A stretch of 5,027 nt of DNA from Promethearchaeota archaeon (GCA_016839865.1 JAEOTN010000239.1:1-5027); one strand, 5' to 3'; shown: positions 1 through 4,871, counted from the first letter of the stretch. Numbers and translations are program-made. The notes: generated by a model not told the origin, from the sequence alone.

Positions 1-91
1 TGAAGAAGTAATTTGCATAGCTAGCCACTTCACTGAAACCTAAAAAAGTAAGATCGCGATATCTATTACGTGCATTGTTTTAGAATAAAAC

Positions 92-100
92 TTATAAATA
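92..100 (+). promoter_or_regulatory. TATA box of the histone gene
   Basis: TTATAAATA is close to the archaeal TATA consensus and follows an A-rich stretch (81-90) that could act as the BRE. Its centre at about 96 predicts a transcription start near 121-124, giving an mRNA leader of about 50 bases that contains the ribosome binding site at 164-169. This is the strongest promoter-like sequence in the window, as suits an abundant chromatin protein. Confidence 0.7.
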
Positions 101-121
101 TATAGAGAATTATTGTAACCA

Positions 122-143
122 CTGAGTCAATTAAATGACTCAG
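122..143. repeat. Perfect 8-bp inverted repeat at the histone transcription start
   Basis: CTGAGTCA (122-129) and TGACTCAG (136-143) are exact reverse complements separated by the 6-base spacer ATTAAA. The repeat begins about where the TATA box at 92-100 places the transcription start. It could be a DNA operator for a dimeric repressor covering the start site, or a hairpin at the very 5' end of the histone mRNA. It lies 20 bases before the ribosome binding site, so it would not hide that site directly. Confidence 0.7.
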
Positions 144-163
144 CACAATTTTATTTCGAGAAA

Positions 164-169
164 AGGTGA
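164..169 (+). promoter_or_regulatory. Ribosome binding site deciding the histone start
   Basis: AGGTGA matches the archaeal anti-Shine-Dalgarno sequence and lies 5 bases before the ATG at 175. The in-frame GTG at 166, which would give a product three residues longer, lies inside this element and is therefore unlikely to be the start. Confidence 0.75.
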
Positions 170-174
170 AAAAA

Positions 175-378
175 ATGACTGGATTTGCACGAGCACGTGT
201 AGAGAAACTCATTCGTAGCGCAGGTGCCTTCCGTGTTTCCGCGGACGCAATTAACCGCTTGAATGAAATTTTAACTGACTATGGTATGAATCTAGCCAAG
301 TATTCAGTTGAAATTGCACGTCACAATGGACGAAAAACCGTAAAAGAGACAGATATCAAGTTAGCAGCTGAAAAATAA
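175..378 (+). CDS. Archaeal histone (HMf-type, single histone fold)
   Basis: This 67-residue DNA-binding protein is expected to dimerise and wrap or compact chromosomal DNA. Its length is normal for HMfA/HMfB-like histones, and the whole chain is one histone fold without tails. The conserved N-terminal patch is visible as IRSAGAFRVS (residues 13-22), where Arg14 and Arg20 correspond to DNA-contacting arginines. The C-terminal signature is ARHNGRKTVKETDIKLA (48-64). In it, Arg53 and Asp60 can form the family's intramolecular salt bridge, Lys54-Thr55 sit at the DNA-binding loop, and His50 matches the dimer-dimer interface histidine of HMfB. Phe19 replaces the Glu common in the AGAERVS motif. 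The chain stops just after the last helix and lacks the basic RRFKK end of HMfB. The ATG at 175 is chosen because AGGTGA precedes it by 5 bases. It appears to be monocistronic, with its own TATA box and a T-rich terminator. The identification is secure; the lineage is not. Confidence 0.96.
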   Translation: MTGFARARVEKLIRSAGAFRVSADAINRLNEILTDYGMNLAKYSVEIARHNGRKTVKETDIKLAAEK

Positions 379-407
379 GTCTATTTTTAGCTTCTTTTGA
401 GATCTCA

Positions 408-433
408 TTCTCTTCTTTCTTTTTTTTATTTTT
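408..433 (+). terminator. T-rich terminator after the histone gene
   Basis: This pyrimidine tract includes a run of eight T (420-427) and another of five (429-433), 30 bases after the histone stop. There is no GC-rich stem before it, as is usual for archaeal oligo-T termination. A shorter T5 run at 384-388 may act as a first stop site. Confidence 0.6.
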
Positions 434-528
434 AAAACATGATTCAATTTGTCCGACATACAGAAGAAGCTAGAAAACTACAATGAATGGCCGGATAGTG
501 GATGTGTGACTCATCCTGTCCAGAATTC

Positions 529-536
529 TTTTATAC
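529..536 (+). promoter_or_regulatory. TATA box for a leaderless methyltransferase mRNA
   Basis: TTTTATAC is centred about 26 bases before the ATG at 559, the usual archaeal distance from TATA box to transcription start. This implies an mRNA that begins at or next to the start codon. If it is real, the upstream ATG at 502 lies outside the transcript. Confidence 0.5.
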
Positions 537-558
537 GAGTTGTCTGACAAATTCAGTC

Positions 559-1140
559 ATGAAAATAGCAAACAATCTTGAAGAATTCTTTAAATACCCA
601 AGACAGACGATTACGATACAAACCATTCCTACAGGGTCAATAGTAGATATTGGAGGGGGAGGAGGAGGAATTATTGCGCAAATTGGTAAAGAAAGGGTTA
701 CTGCAATTGATAAATTACAATCTGAGATTGATGAAGCGAAACCTCATGCCCCTGAAGCAACATGGGTTTTAGCAGATGCTTCCAATCTTGAATATTCTGA
801 TGGTAAATTTGAAAGTGCAACAGCTTTTTTCAGTGGAATGTATATGACGGAGGAAGTTCTGGAAAGAGTATTTCAGGAGGTTTATAGAGTACTAGCTCTT
901 AATGGGGAATTCTGGGTTTGGGATGCTGTAATTTCTTATGAAATTGGTCCATTTATCATTCCAATACGAGTTATTACTCCTAGCAATAAAGAAATCGAAA
1001 CAGCTTATGGGAAAAGACGAGTCATTACTGATCGTTTAGTAGAGCAAGTCTCAACTCTTCTGAAGAAAACTGGGTTTAGTACGGAACTCATTTCGAGTAA
1101 TCAGTTCTGGTATTTTCTGAATGCTACGAAAAAGGACTAA
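559..1140 (+). CDS. Class I SAM-dependent methyltransferase
   Basis: This 193-residue soluble protein has the Rossmann-like methyltransferase fold and should transfer a methyl group from S-adenosylmethionine to an unidentified substrate. The SAM-binding motif I is VDIGGGGGG (residues 29-37), with an unusual run of six glycines. The acidic end of strand beta-2 is TAID (48-51), where Asp51 should bind the ribose hydroxyls. ADASNLEYSDGKFESATAFF (72-91) covers the adenine-binding loop and strand beta-4, and GEFWVWD (116-122) is strand beta-5. The frame is open from an ATG at 502, but I prefer 559: the extra 19 residues are Cys-rich and unlike the family, motif I normally lies about 30 residues from the N-terminus, and a TATA box fits leaderless initiation at 559. 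Neither start has a ribosome binding site. No partner gene reveals its substrate. It seems to be transcribed alone, with a T-rich terminator after it. The family assignment is firm and the function is open. Confidence 0.88.
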   Translation: MKIANNLEEFFKYPRQTITIQTIPTGSIVDIGGGGGGIIAQIGKERVTAIDKLQSEIDEAKPHAPEATWVLADASNLEYSDGKFESATAFFSGMYMTEEVLERVFQEVYRVLALNGEFWVWDAVISYEIGPFIIPIRVITPSNKEIETAYGKRRVITDRLVEQVSTLLKKTGFSTELISSNQFWYFLNATKKD

Positions 1141-1174
1141 ATACTTACCGAAAATCTTGTTGTTTAATCTAGGA

Positions 1175-1196
1175 TTTTTCTTTATTTTCTTTCCTT
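1175..1196 (+). terminator. T-rich terminator after the methyltransferase gene
   Basis: T5, T3, T4 and T3 runs are interrupted only by C and A, starting 34 bases after the stop codon. No stem precedes them. This fits archaeal oligo-T termination. Confidence 0.5.
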
Positions 1197-1361
1197 AGAG
1201 CAAAGGAATTTGTTCCTCAAGAGGAGTGATTATTTAAAACAGAAATTAATCAGTTTCAAATGGCCAAATCTTAACAAACTTACCCCGAATTTAAGAATTA
1301 TTGATAAAATCATTCACAATAGTTGTATAGGGCAATAAAACGGATCATTAGGATTAAAAAA

Positions 1362-1370
1362 TATTTTAAA
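1362..1370 (+). promoter_or_regulatory. TATA-like element before the phosphatidyltransferase gene
   Basis: TATTTTAAA is preceded by an A-rich stretch that could serve as a BRE. Its centre is about 27 bases before the ATG at 1393, so transcription would start at or just before that codon. It is a weaker match to consensus than the histone TATA box. The rest of the 1197-1361 gap holds only a weak 5-bp stem (AGGAA 1204-1208, TTCCT 1213-1217) and no ORF. Confidence 0.45.
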
Positions 1371-1392
1371 TGTCAAAACATTGAAGGTAAAT

Positions 1393-2118
1393 ATGATGGG
1401 GAAAAAAAAGTCCGATTATAGTCTCAGAAATCTTTTGTCAAAACTAATCAGAGGCAAACCTAATGAAGAAAAAGGAGGAGAGTATTCTTTTAAAAGGGAA
1501 GGAGATACACTTCGTTTACATAGATGGATTTCAAGTCATTTTGTGAACGTAATTGATCCTCTCCCTTTCGTAACACCAAATCGGATCACCTGGTTTGGTT
1601 TTTTCCTGACAGGAGTAAGTGGATTCTTCCTTGCTTTCGCTAACGACGAATTTATATGGCTTTTAGCAGCTGGAATTATTTACTGGTTTTCTGCTATTAT
1701 GGATTGCATAGATGGTCAGCTCGCACGGAAAAGAGGTATTACTAGTACTGTAGGTGAATGGTTAGACTTTGTATTGGAAGGAGGAAAAGGTGTAATCTTT
1801 TGGATGGCTGTAGGTTTTAACCTCAGTTCAAAAAAATCCGATTTACTTGGATTCGATATCTGGTTTCTAGTTACAATTGCTCTTGGATTTCTTGGATTTC
1901 TTTCTATTATTTCAATCTACTCTAGCTGGCTCTTTAAAGAACCCCAACCTGTTTCACATGATCACGTTTACGTCATAATGATTATTATGATTTTTAATCT
2001 TTTAGAACCAGCATTATTGATATTTGATGTGGGTGTTGTTTTTGTCGTCTTCTATGCTCTGCTAGAAAAGACTTTTCTGTTTGCAGATGTAGAAGGTGAG
2101 AACAGGAAGCAAGAATAG
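1393..2118 (+). CDS. CDP-alcohol phosphatidyltransferase family membrane enzyme
   Basis: This 241-residue integral membrane enzyme should join a CDP-activated alcohol or lipid to a hydroxyl acceptor, releasing CMP, in phospholipid head-group synthesis. The family signature D-x2-D-G-x2-A-R-x8-G-x3-D-x3-D is clear: Asp104, Asp107, Gly108, Ala111, Arg112, Gly121 and Asp125 are present, but the last position is Glu129 instead of Asp. The TPNRIT element (residues 61-66), typical just before the first membrane helix, is also present. About six hydrophobic segments are visible, at roughly 64-83, 87-103, 131-141, 156-177, 192-208 and 209-225. The basic N-terminal region of about 45 residues is cytosolic. 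The frame opens with a TTG at 1381, but ATG 1393 fits the TATA spacing; ATG 1396 is also possible, with AAGGT (1384-1388) as a weak ribosome binding site. Archaetidylserine synthase, archaetidylinositol phosphate synthase and ethanolamine/choline-phosphotransferase-like enzymes are all candidates, and substrate cannot be read from sequence. Confidence 0.9.
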   Translation: MMGKKKSDYSLRNLLSKLIRGKPNEEKGGEYSFKREGDTLRLHRWISSHFVNVIDPLPFVTPNRITWFGFFLTGVSGFFLAFANDEFIWLLAAGIIYWFSAIMDCIDGQLARKRGITSTVGEWLDFVLEGGKGVIFWMAVGFNLSSKKSDLLGFDIWFLVTIALGFLGFLSIISIYSSWLFKEPQPVSHDHVYVIMIIMIFNLLEPALLIFDVGVVFVVFYALLEKTFLFADVEGENRKQE

Positions 2119-2127
2119 GTACATTCG

Positions 2128-2135
2128 AAGTACTT
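2128..2135. repeat. Palindrome AAGTACTT, copy 1
   Basis: This is the first of three copies of GAAGTACTT in the window. It lies 9 bases after the phosphatidyltransferase stop codon and about 75 bases before the start of the membrane-protein gene. Confidence 0.4.
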
Positions 2136-2197
2136 TTAATAATAATAGGAACATCCTCACTTTATTTGGAAAATCAGGCTTTGTATCTACTAATTAT

Positions 2198-2203
2198 AGG
2201 TGA
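2198..2203 (+). promoter_or_regulatory. Ribosome binding site supporting a GTG start
   Basis: AGGTGA lies 6 bases before the GTG at 2210. This supports GTG initiation of the membrane protein. The overlapping ATG at 2208 is in another frame and is followed at once by TGA. The same hexamer precedes the histone gene. Confidence 0.7.
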
Positions 2204-2209
2204 GAAGAT

Positions 2210-2680
2210 GTGAAATTCGAGAATTGGCGACTAAATTCGTTTATGCTTGTTTTTATTGGAGCAGGGGTTTATATCATATTTACACTGGTAGCTATGCTTT
2301 TTTATGCGGGAGGGACATATGAAAATCCCGATATCAAAGGTTATTCCTTTTTTCACAATTTTTTCAGTGATTTAGGACGCACAGAGGTTTATTCAGGCGA
2401 TGCAAATACATTATCTTGGATTCTGTTTACGGTATCAATTTTTACAATCGGAATAGCAATGATCCTTTTCTATGCTGCCTGGATTAATTTGTTCCAAGGA
2501 GATGATACTGGATATATGCTAGCAAAAGTTGGTACTTCATTTGGAATTATAGGTGCCCTTGGTTTTATAGGCGTAGGATTAACTCCTGCCGATCTTCTAT
2601 TAGATCCCCATATATTGTTCGTGAGAATAGGCTTTATTTCGATATTTATCTCCTCAATAATCTATTCTTACGTGTTATAA
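2210..2680 (+). CDS. Multi-pass membrane protein, DUF998-like, N-terminal part cut by a TAA
   Basis: This 156-residue hydrophobic protein has four membrane segments (about residues 11-32, 68-90, 104-124 and 133-154) and an SDLGR motif at 53-57, between the first two. A Ser-Asp-Leu-Gly element there, followed by paired helices, recalls the DUF998 family, whose function is unknown and whose members are usually around 200 residues with about six helices. Four helices and an abrupt end at Val-Leu right after a membrane segment therefore suggest truncation. The same frame continues after the TAA for 70 sense codons with two more membrane segments, ending at 2893. The GTG start is supported by AGGTGA 6 bases upstream. 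The gene may be co-transcribed with the phosphatidyltransferase 91 bases upstream, since no clear terminator separates them. It could be a pseudogene, a shortened but working protein, or the result of a sequence error. The family name is tentative; the membrane topology is well supported. Confidence 0.72.
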   Translation: MKFENWRLNSFMLVFIGAGVYIIFTLVAMLFYAGGTYENPDIKGYSFFHNFFSDLGRTEVYSGDANTLSWILFTVSIFTIGIAMILFYAAWINLFQGDDTGYMLAKVGTSFGIIGALGFIGVGLTPADLLLDPHILFVRIGFISIFISSIIYSYVL

Positions 2681-2893
2681 AAAGAAAAATCTTATCCACG
2701 CGTATATCTGTATACACTAGTCGCCTTTACTTCCGTGTGTTTCCTATATGTTATTCTATTGTTCTTTGGCCCTTCTGTAGAAACATCAGAGGGATTATTC
2801 ATACAGGTAGTGGGTCAAAAAATTATCGTCTATATCATGTCAATCGAATTTTCGATTCAAGGTTACGGTGGTCTCAAGAAAATTTCCCTCTGA
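2681..2893 (+). pseudogene. In-frame C-terminal remainder of the split membrane protein
   Basis: This continues the frame of the upstream gene directly after its TAA and reads 70 codons without interruption to a TGA at 2891-2893. The translation has a basic linker (KEKSYPR), a strong membrane segment (about residues 165-187 of the joined protein), a short polar loop, a GQK element (202-204), a further hydrophobic segment and a lysine-bearing tail. That is what a six-helix protein would need after its fourth helix. There is no ribosome binding site and no start codon before the fifth helix, so it is unlikely to be translated alone. Its end lies 19 bases from the end of the convergent reductase gene, which suggests that the original gene ran to 2893. 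Confidence 0.7.
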
Positions 2894-2912
2894 TAATTCC
2901 ACAAGGAACCAT

Positions 2913-3548
2913 CTATCTACTTAGCAACTTGAAAGCAATTTCCGATCCTTTACGCTCATGGAAGGCCATTGATATCCATAACATCGCTAATGGCTCCAAG
3001 TAACGTGCTTGGGTCAAAAGACCAACATCCACAACATCAAATCCGATTTCTTCCGCAAGTTTACTGACGAGTTCTTTTGCTTTGGAATCATCTCCACAAA
3101 TAAATGCATCTGCACGAATCCCATTGAAGTCTAAATTCTGTAAAGTACCCATTCCAATACTATTAAAAGCCTTTACAACATGAGCCTCTGGGAAAAGTTT
3201 AGCAATTTCTTCAGCTGCTGATGTAGATAACCCTACTGATAATCCTGCTAATTCAGGTAATACAGGATTAGTACAATCAATTATGATTTTCCCTGAAAGA
3301 TCTCCAAGCTGAGAAGCAACACTCTCCACACTAGAGTATGGAATAGCTAATACAATTATCTCAGAGTACTCATTTACTTCATTAACGGGACGTCCATGAA
3401 CCTTAAATGGGTATTTTTCCTTTAACTTCAAAAACGTGGGATTCTGTTCATTTCGTAAGCCATAACGGATTTCATGACCATTTTCAACCCAGAGTTCACC
3501 AAGGGTCTTCCCAACACTCCCAATCCCAACGATACTAATCTTTTTCAT
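2913..3548 (-). CDS. Dinucleotide-binding reductase, F420:NADP oxidoreductase (Fno) superfamily
   Basis: This 211-residue cytosolic protein of the COG2085 type is related to NADPH-dependent F420 reductase, which moves hydride between NADPH and coenzyme F420. The N-terminal Rossmann fold starts ISIVGIGSVG (residues 4-13) with the GxGxxG nucleotide loop at 8-13. Strand beta-2 ends RYGLRNE (28-34); Arg32 corresponds to the residue that binds the 2'-phosphate of NADP in Fno, while the preceding Ser of the usual GSR is Leu here. VLAIPYSSV (66-74), DCTNPV (91-96), a KAFNSIG element and a C-terminal ARYLEPLAMLWI element are typical of the family. The frame is open from 3581, but that ATG overlaps a TATA box; ATG 3548 gives the family's compact N-terminus and fits leaderless initiation. 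The family also exists in organisms without F420, so an F420 substrate is likely in an archaeon but unproven. Confidence 0.88.
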   Translation of the reverse strand: MKKISIVGIGSVGKTLGELWVENGHEIRYGLRNEQNPTFLKLKEKYPFKVHGRPVNEVNEYSEIIVLAIPYSSVESVASQLGDLSGKIIIDCTNPVLPELAGLSVGLSTSAAEEIAKLFPEAHVVKAFNSIGMGTLQNLDFNGIRADAFICGDDSKAKELVSKLAEEIGFDVVDVGLLTQARYLEPLAMLWISMAFHERKGSEIAFKLLSR

Positions 3549-3567
3549 AGCGAGTACGAGAAGTGAG

Positions 3568-3575
3568 AAGTACTT
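3568..3575. repeat. Palindrome AAGTACTT, copy 2, in the reductase promoter
   Basis: This copy overlaps the downstream edge of the minus-strand TATA box, 20 bases before the reductase start codon. A protein bound here could block or position TBP/TFB. Confidence 0.4.
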
Positions 3576-3580
3576 ATACA
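3571..3580 (-). promoter_or_regulatory. TATA box of the reductase gene
   Basis: On the minus strand this reads TGTATAAGTA. Its centre is about 28 bases before the ATG at 3548, so the transcript should start at or next to the start codon. This excludes the longer ORF start at 3581. Confidence 0.6.
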
Positions 3581-3720
3581 TAGTTCTAGGGAATTCGGAA
3601 TACCAGAAAAAATCCGTATAACTCTGAAGATAAAGAATTACTGGTTATAAAAATTTTGAAACTTTGAATAAAGATCTTTCTTCTAATTAATTCAGATAAA
3701 AATTTGGTAGAGTTGAGTAA

Positions 3721-3757
3721 TCTAATCATTCTTAATAAATGGACTTTATCTAATCAT
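3721..3757 (+). repeat. Direct repeat TCTAATCAT, two copies
   Basis: Exact 9-base copies lie at 3721-3729 and 3749-3757 in the gap between divergent genes, about 75 to 110 bases upstream of the TATA box for the CoA-binding protein. They could be binding sites for a regulator. In such AT-rich DNA, chance is also plausible. Confidence 0.35.
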
Positions 3758-3830
3758 AATCAGGTTTAATCTTCGTGTATTTGTTATTTCTCTGTAAATG
3801 CTCATAGATGATGAACCGCATCCTTTACCC

Positions 3831-3839
3831 ATATAAAAC
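3831..3839 (+). promoter_or_regulatory. TATA box before the CoA-binding protein
   Basis: ATATAAAAC predicts a transcription start near 3860. That lies inside the longest open frame (from 3808) and before the ATG at 3886, so the mRNA would have a leader of about 25 bases. Confidence 0.5.
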
Positions 3840-3885
3840 ATTAATAATTCAGTCAAAATTGAGCGTTTTACACGAGTTGACAATT

Positions 3886-4368
3886 ATGGTAGAAATAGAT
3901 CATGGATTTAATACAGATATGAGGTTCGCCATTGTAGGTACGTTTACAGGTGGTTTATCTAGTAAAGGATTTCGTCTATTTAACTCAGGTACAGATAATT
4001 CCTGGTATTGTGTGAATAAGGTGTATCCTGTTGTTGCAGATAAAGAAACAGTTGAAGGTGAACCGGCTTATCCTTCATTAAAAGCTTTACCCGAACCAGT
4101 TGATGTAGTGATTGTAGTTCACAAAAAAAATATAACGACAGAGGTAGTTAAAGAAGCTGCAAGCCTAGATCCAAAACCTGCAATTTGGTTTATGCCAGGT
4201 ACGAAATCTAAAGAAAGTATTGCAATATGTGAAGAGAACGGGATGCAATATGGATCCTCCTGTATGATGGGTCATCGGAAAATGGAAGGTTTCAAACGCT
4301 TTTTCAACATTCATTTTTTCCATTCGAAAATCGGTGGAATGAATCGAATTCCGAAGCAATGTGAATAG
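3886..4368 (+). CDS. CoA-binding domain protein (Rossmann-type, succinyl-CoA synthetase-like)
   Basis: This 160-residue cytosolic protein consists almost entirely of one CoA-binding domain of the YccU type, a small family of unknown role. The first strand is RFAIVGTF (residues 13-19 and on). The central part has VYPVVADKETVEGEPAYPSL, which matches the family's YPVNP...GxxxYPSL pattern, followed by LPEPVDVVIVV (68-78). AIWFMPGTKSKES then corresponds to the element that reads WxQxG in many relatives, with MPG replacing QLG. GSSCMMGH near residue 125 stands where YccU has its conserved Cys. The C-terminal stretch rich in Phe and His (FKRFFNIHFFHSKIGG) is not part of the usual short family end. 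The start is uncertain: the frame is open from 3808, ATG 3886 follows a TATA box, and ATG 3919 begins exactly at the first strand; none has a good ribosome binding site. It is probably co-transcribed with the flavodoxin 22 bases downstream. Confidence 0.78.
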   Translation: MVEIDHGFNTDMRFAIVGTFTGGLSSKGFRLFNSGTDNSWYCVNKVYPVVADKETVEGEPAYPSLKALPEPVDVVIVVHKKNITTEVVKEAASLDPKPAIWFMPGTKSKESIAICEENGMQYGSSCMMGHRKMEGFKRFFNIHFFHSKIGGMNRIPKQCE

Positions 4369-4390
4369 ATGGTTTTTTTAGGGATATATC

Positions 4391-4828
4391 TTGGAAATCT
4401 TAATTATTTTTTCCTCTGAATCGGGAAATACAAAAAAAGTTACTGAGATGCTTCAAACGGTGCTTCAAGCCAAAAATTATACCGTAAAAGTTAAGCATGC
4501 GCTAACTGCAAAACAAAATCACATCGAGGAAGCAGATATCGTTTTAATCGGAACACCTGTGCACGGATATATTCTTTTCGGACAAAAACCAGAAGAAACG
4601 ATAAGAGAATTGATAAAAACAGGATTACCACAAGATTTACAGCAAAAGCTAGTAATTGGTTTTGCTACATACCTCTTTTTTCCAGCAGGTACATTGAAGA
4701 AAGTTAAAAAGGCCGTTACTAAGCATAATGGGAATTATCTGGCCTCTTTTGCCAAGCGACGTTCAAATAAGCAGGCACTTGTATCTGAAATTCTAGAGTT
4801 TATCGTAAAAACTTATCCAGTGAACTAA
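4391..4828 (+). CDS. Small flavodoxin (FMN-binding electron carrier)
   Basis: This 145-residue cytosolic protein should bind FMN and carry electrons or act in a flavodoxin-type oxidoreductase. Strand one and the phosphate-binding loop are ILIIFSSESGNTKK (residues 3-16), close to the flavodoxin signature, with Ser8, Ser9, Ser11, Asn13 and Thr14 able to hold the FMN phosphate. IVLIGTPVHGY (50-60) is the third strand and the first isoalloxazine-flanking loop. KLVIGFATYLFFPAGTLKKV (86-105) is the fourth strand and second flavin loop. The length is normal for a short-chain flavodoxin, and the lysine-rich C-terminal half is more basic than in most, often acidic, flavodoxins. The start is a TTG, needed because the next Met (20) would remove the phosphate loop; AGGGA at 4380-4384 is a partial ribosome binding site 6 bases upstream. 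A T7 run (4373-4379) between this gene and the CoA-binding gene may weaken co-transcription. The electron partner is not visible here. Confidence 0.88.
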   Translation: MEILIIFSSESGNTKKVTEMLQTVLQAKNYTVKVKHALTAKQNHIEEADIVLIGTPVHGYILFGQKPEETIRELIKTGLPQDLQQKLVIGFATYLFFPAGTLKKVKKAVTKHNGNYLASFAKRRSNKQALVSEILEFIVKTYPVN

Positions 4829-4845
4829 TCATCATTTTAGGATCA

Positions 4846-4871
4846 TTTTTCTTTTTTTTTCCTTTTTATTT
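4846..4871 (+). terminator. T-rich terminator after the flavodoxin gene
   Basis: T5, T9 and T5 runs are separated by one or two C, starting 17 bases after the stop codon and with no preceding stem. This is the longest oligo-T terminator in the window and probably ends the two-gene unit. Confidence 0.65.

Larger units (their letters stand above)
3549..3885. other. Non-coding stretch between divergent genes
   Basis: I see no gene here. The left end holds the minus-strand reductase promoter. A second TATA-like sequence, GGTTATAAAAA, is at 3643-3653, and AAAGATCTTT (3670-3679) is a perfect 10-bp palindrome. TCTAATCAT occurs twice as a direct repeat (3721-3729 and 3749-3757), 28 bases apart start to start. 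A further TATA box is at 3831-3839. The + strand frame open from 3808 runs through the right end, but that part is probably upstream of transcription. No RNA gene is recognisable. Confidence 0.5.

Noticed and set aside
2..43. Open frame running in from the left edge and ending at TAA 41-43, reading EEVICIASHFTET
   Set aside because: It could be the end of an upstream gene, but 13 codons without a recognisable motif are too few to call a coding region.
122..143. TGAGTCA/TGACTCA resemble the AP-1/GCN4 sites of eukaryotic bZIP factors
   Set aside because: bZIP regulators of this type are not known in archaea, and a 7-base match is weak. The inverted repeat itself is kept as a feature.
1221..1230. 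GAGGAGTGAT looks like a ribosome binding site in the gap before the phosphatidyltransferase gene
   Set aside because: No start codon with an open frame follows within a useful distance, and TAA appears almost at once.
1882..1899. Tandem duplication of CTTGGATTT inside the phosphatidyltransferase gene
   Set aside because: It encodes Leu-Gly-Phe twice in a membrane helix. Short in-frame repeats of this kind are common in hydrophobic AT-rich coding sequence.
2678..2680. Recoding of the internal TAA as an amino acid
   Set aside because: Known archaeal recoding involves UGA (selenocysteine) or UAG (pyrrolysine), not UAA, and TAA serves as the normal stop of the histone and methyltransferase genes here.
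2737..3003. 88-codon + strand frame
   Set aside because: It lies out of frame over the remainder of the membrane protein and the end of the opposite-strand reductase. The translation has no family features.
4165..4359. 64-codon minus-strand frame
   Set aside because: It is antisense to the CoA-binding protein gene, with no promoter, ribosome binding site or recognisable product.
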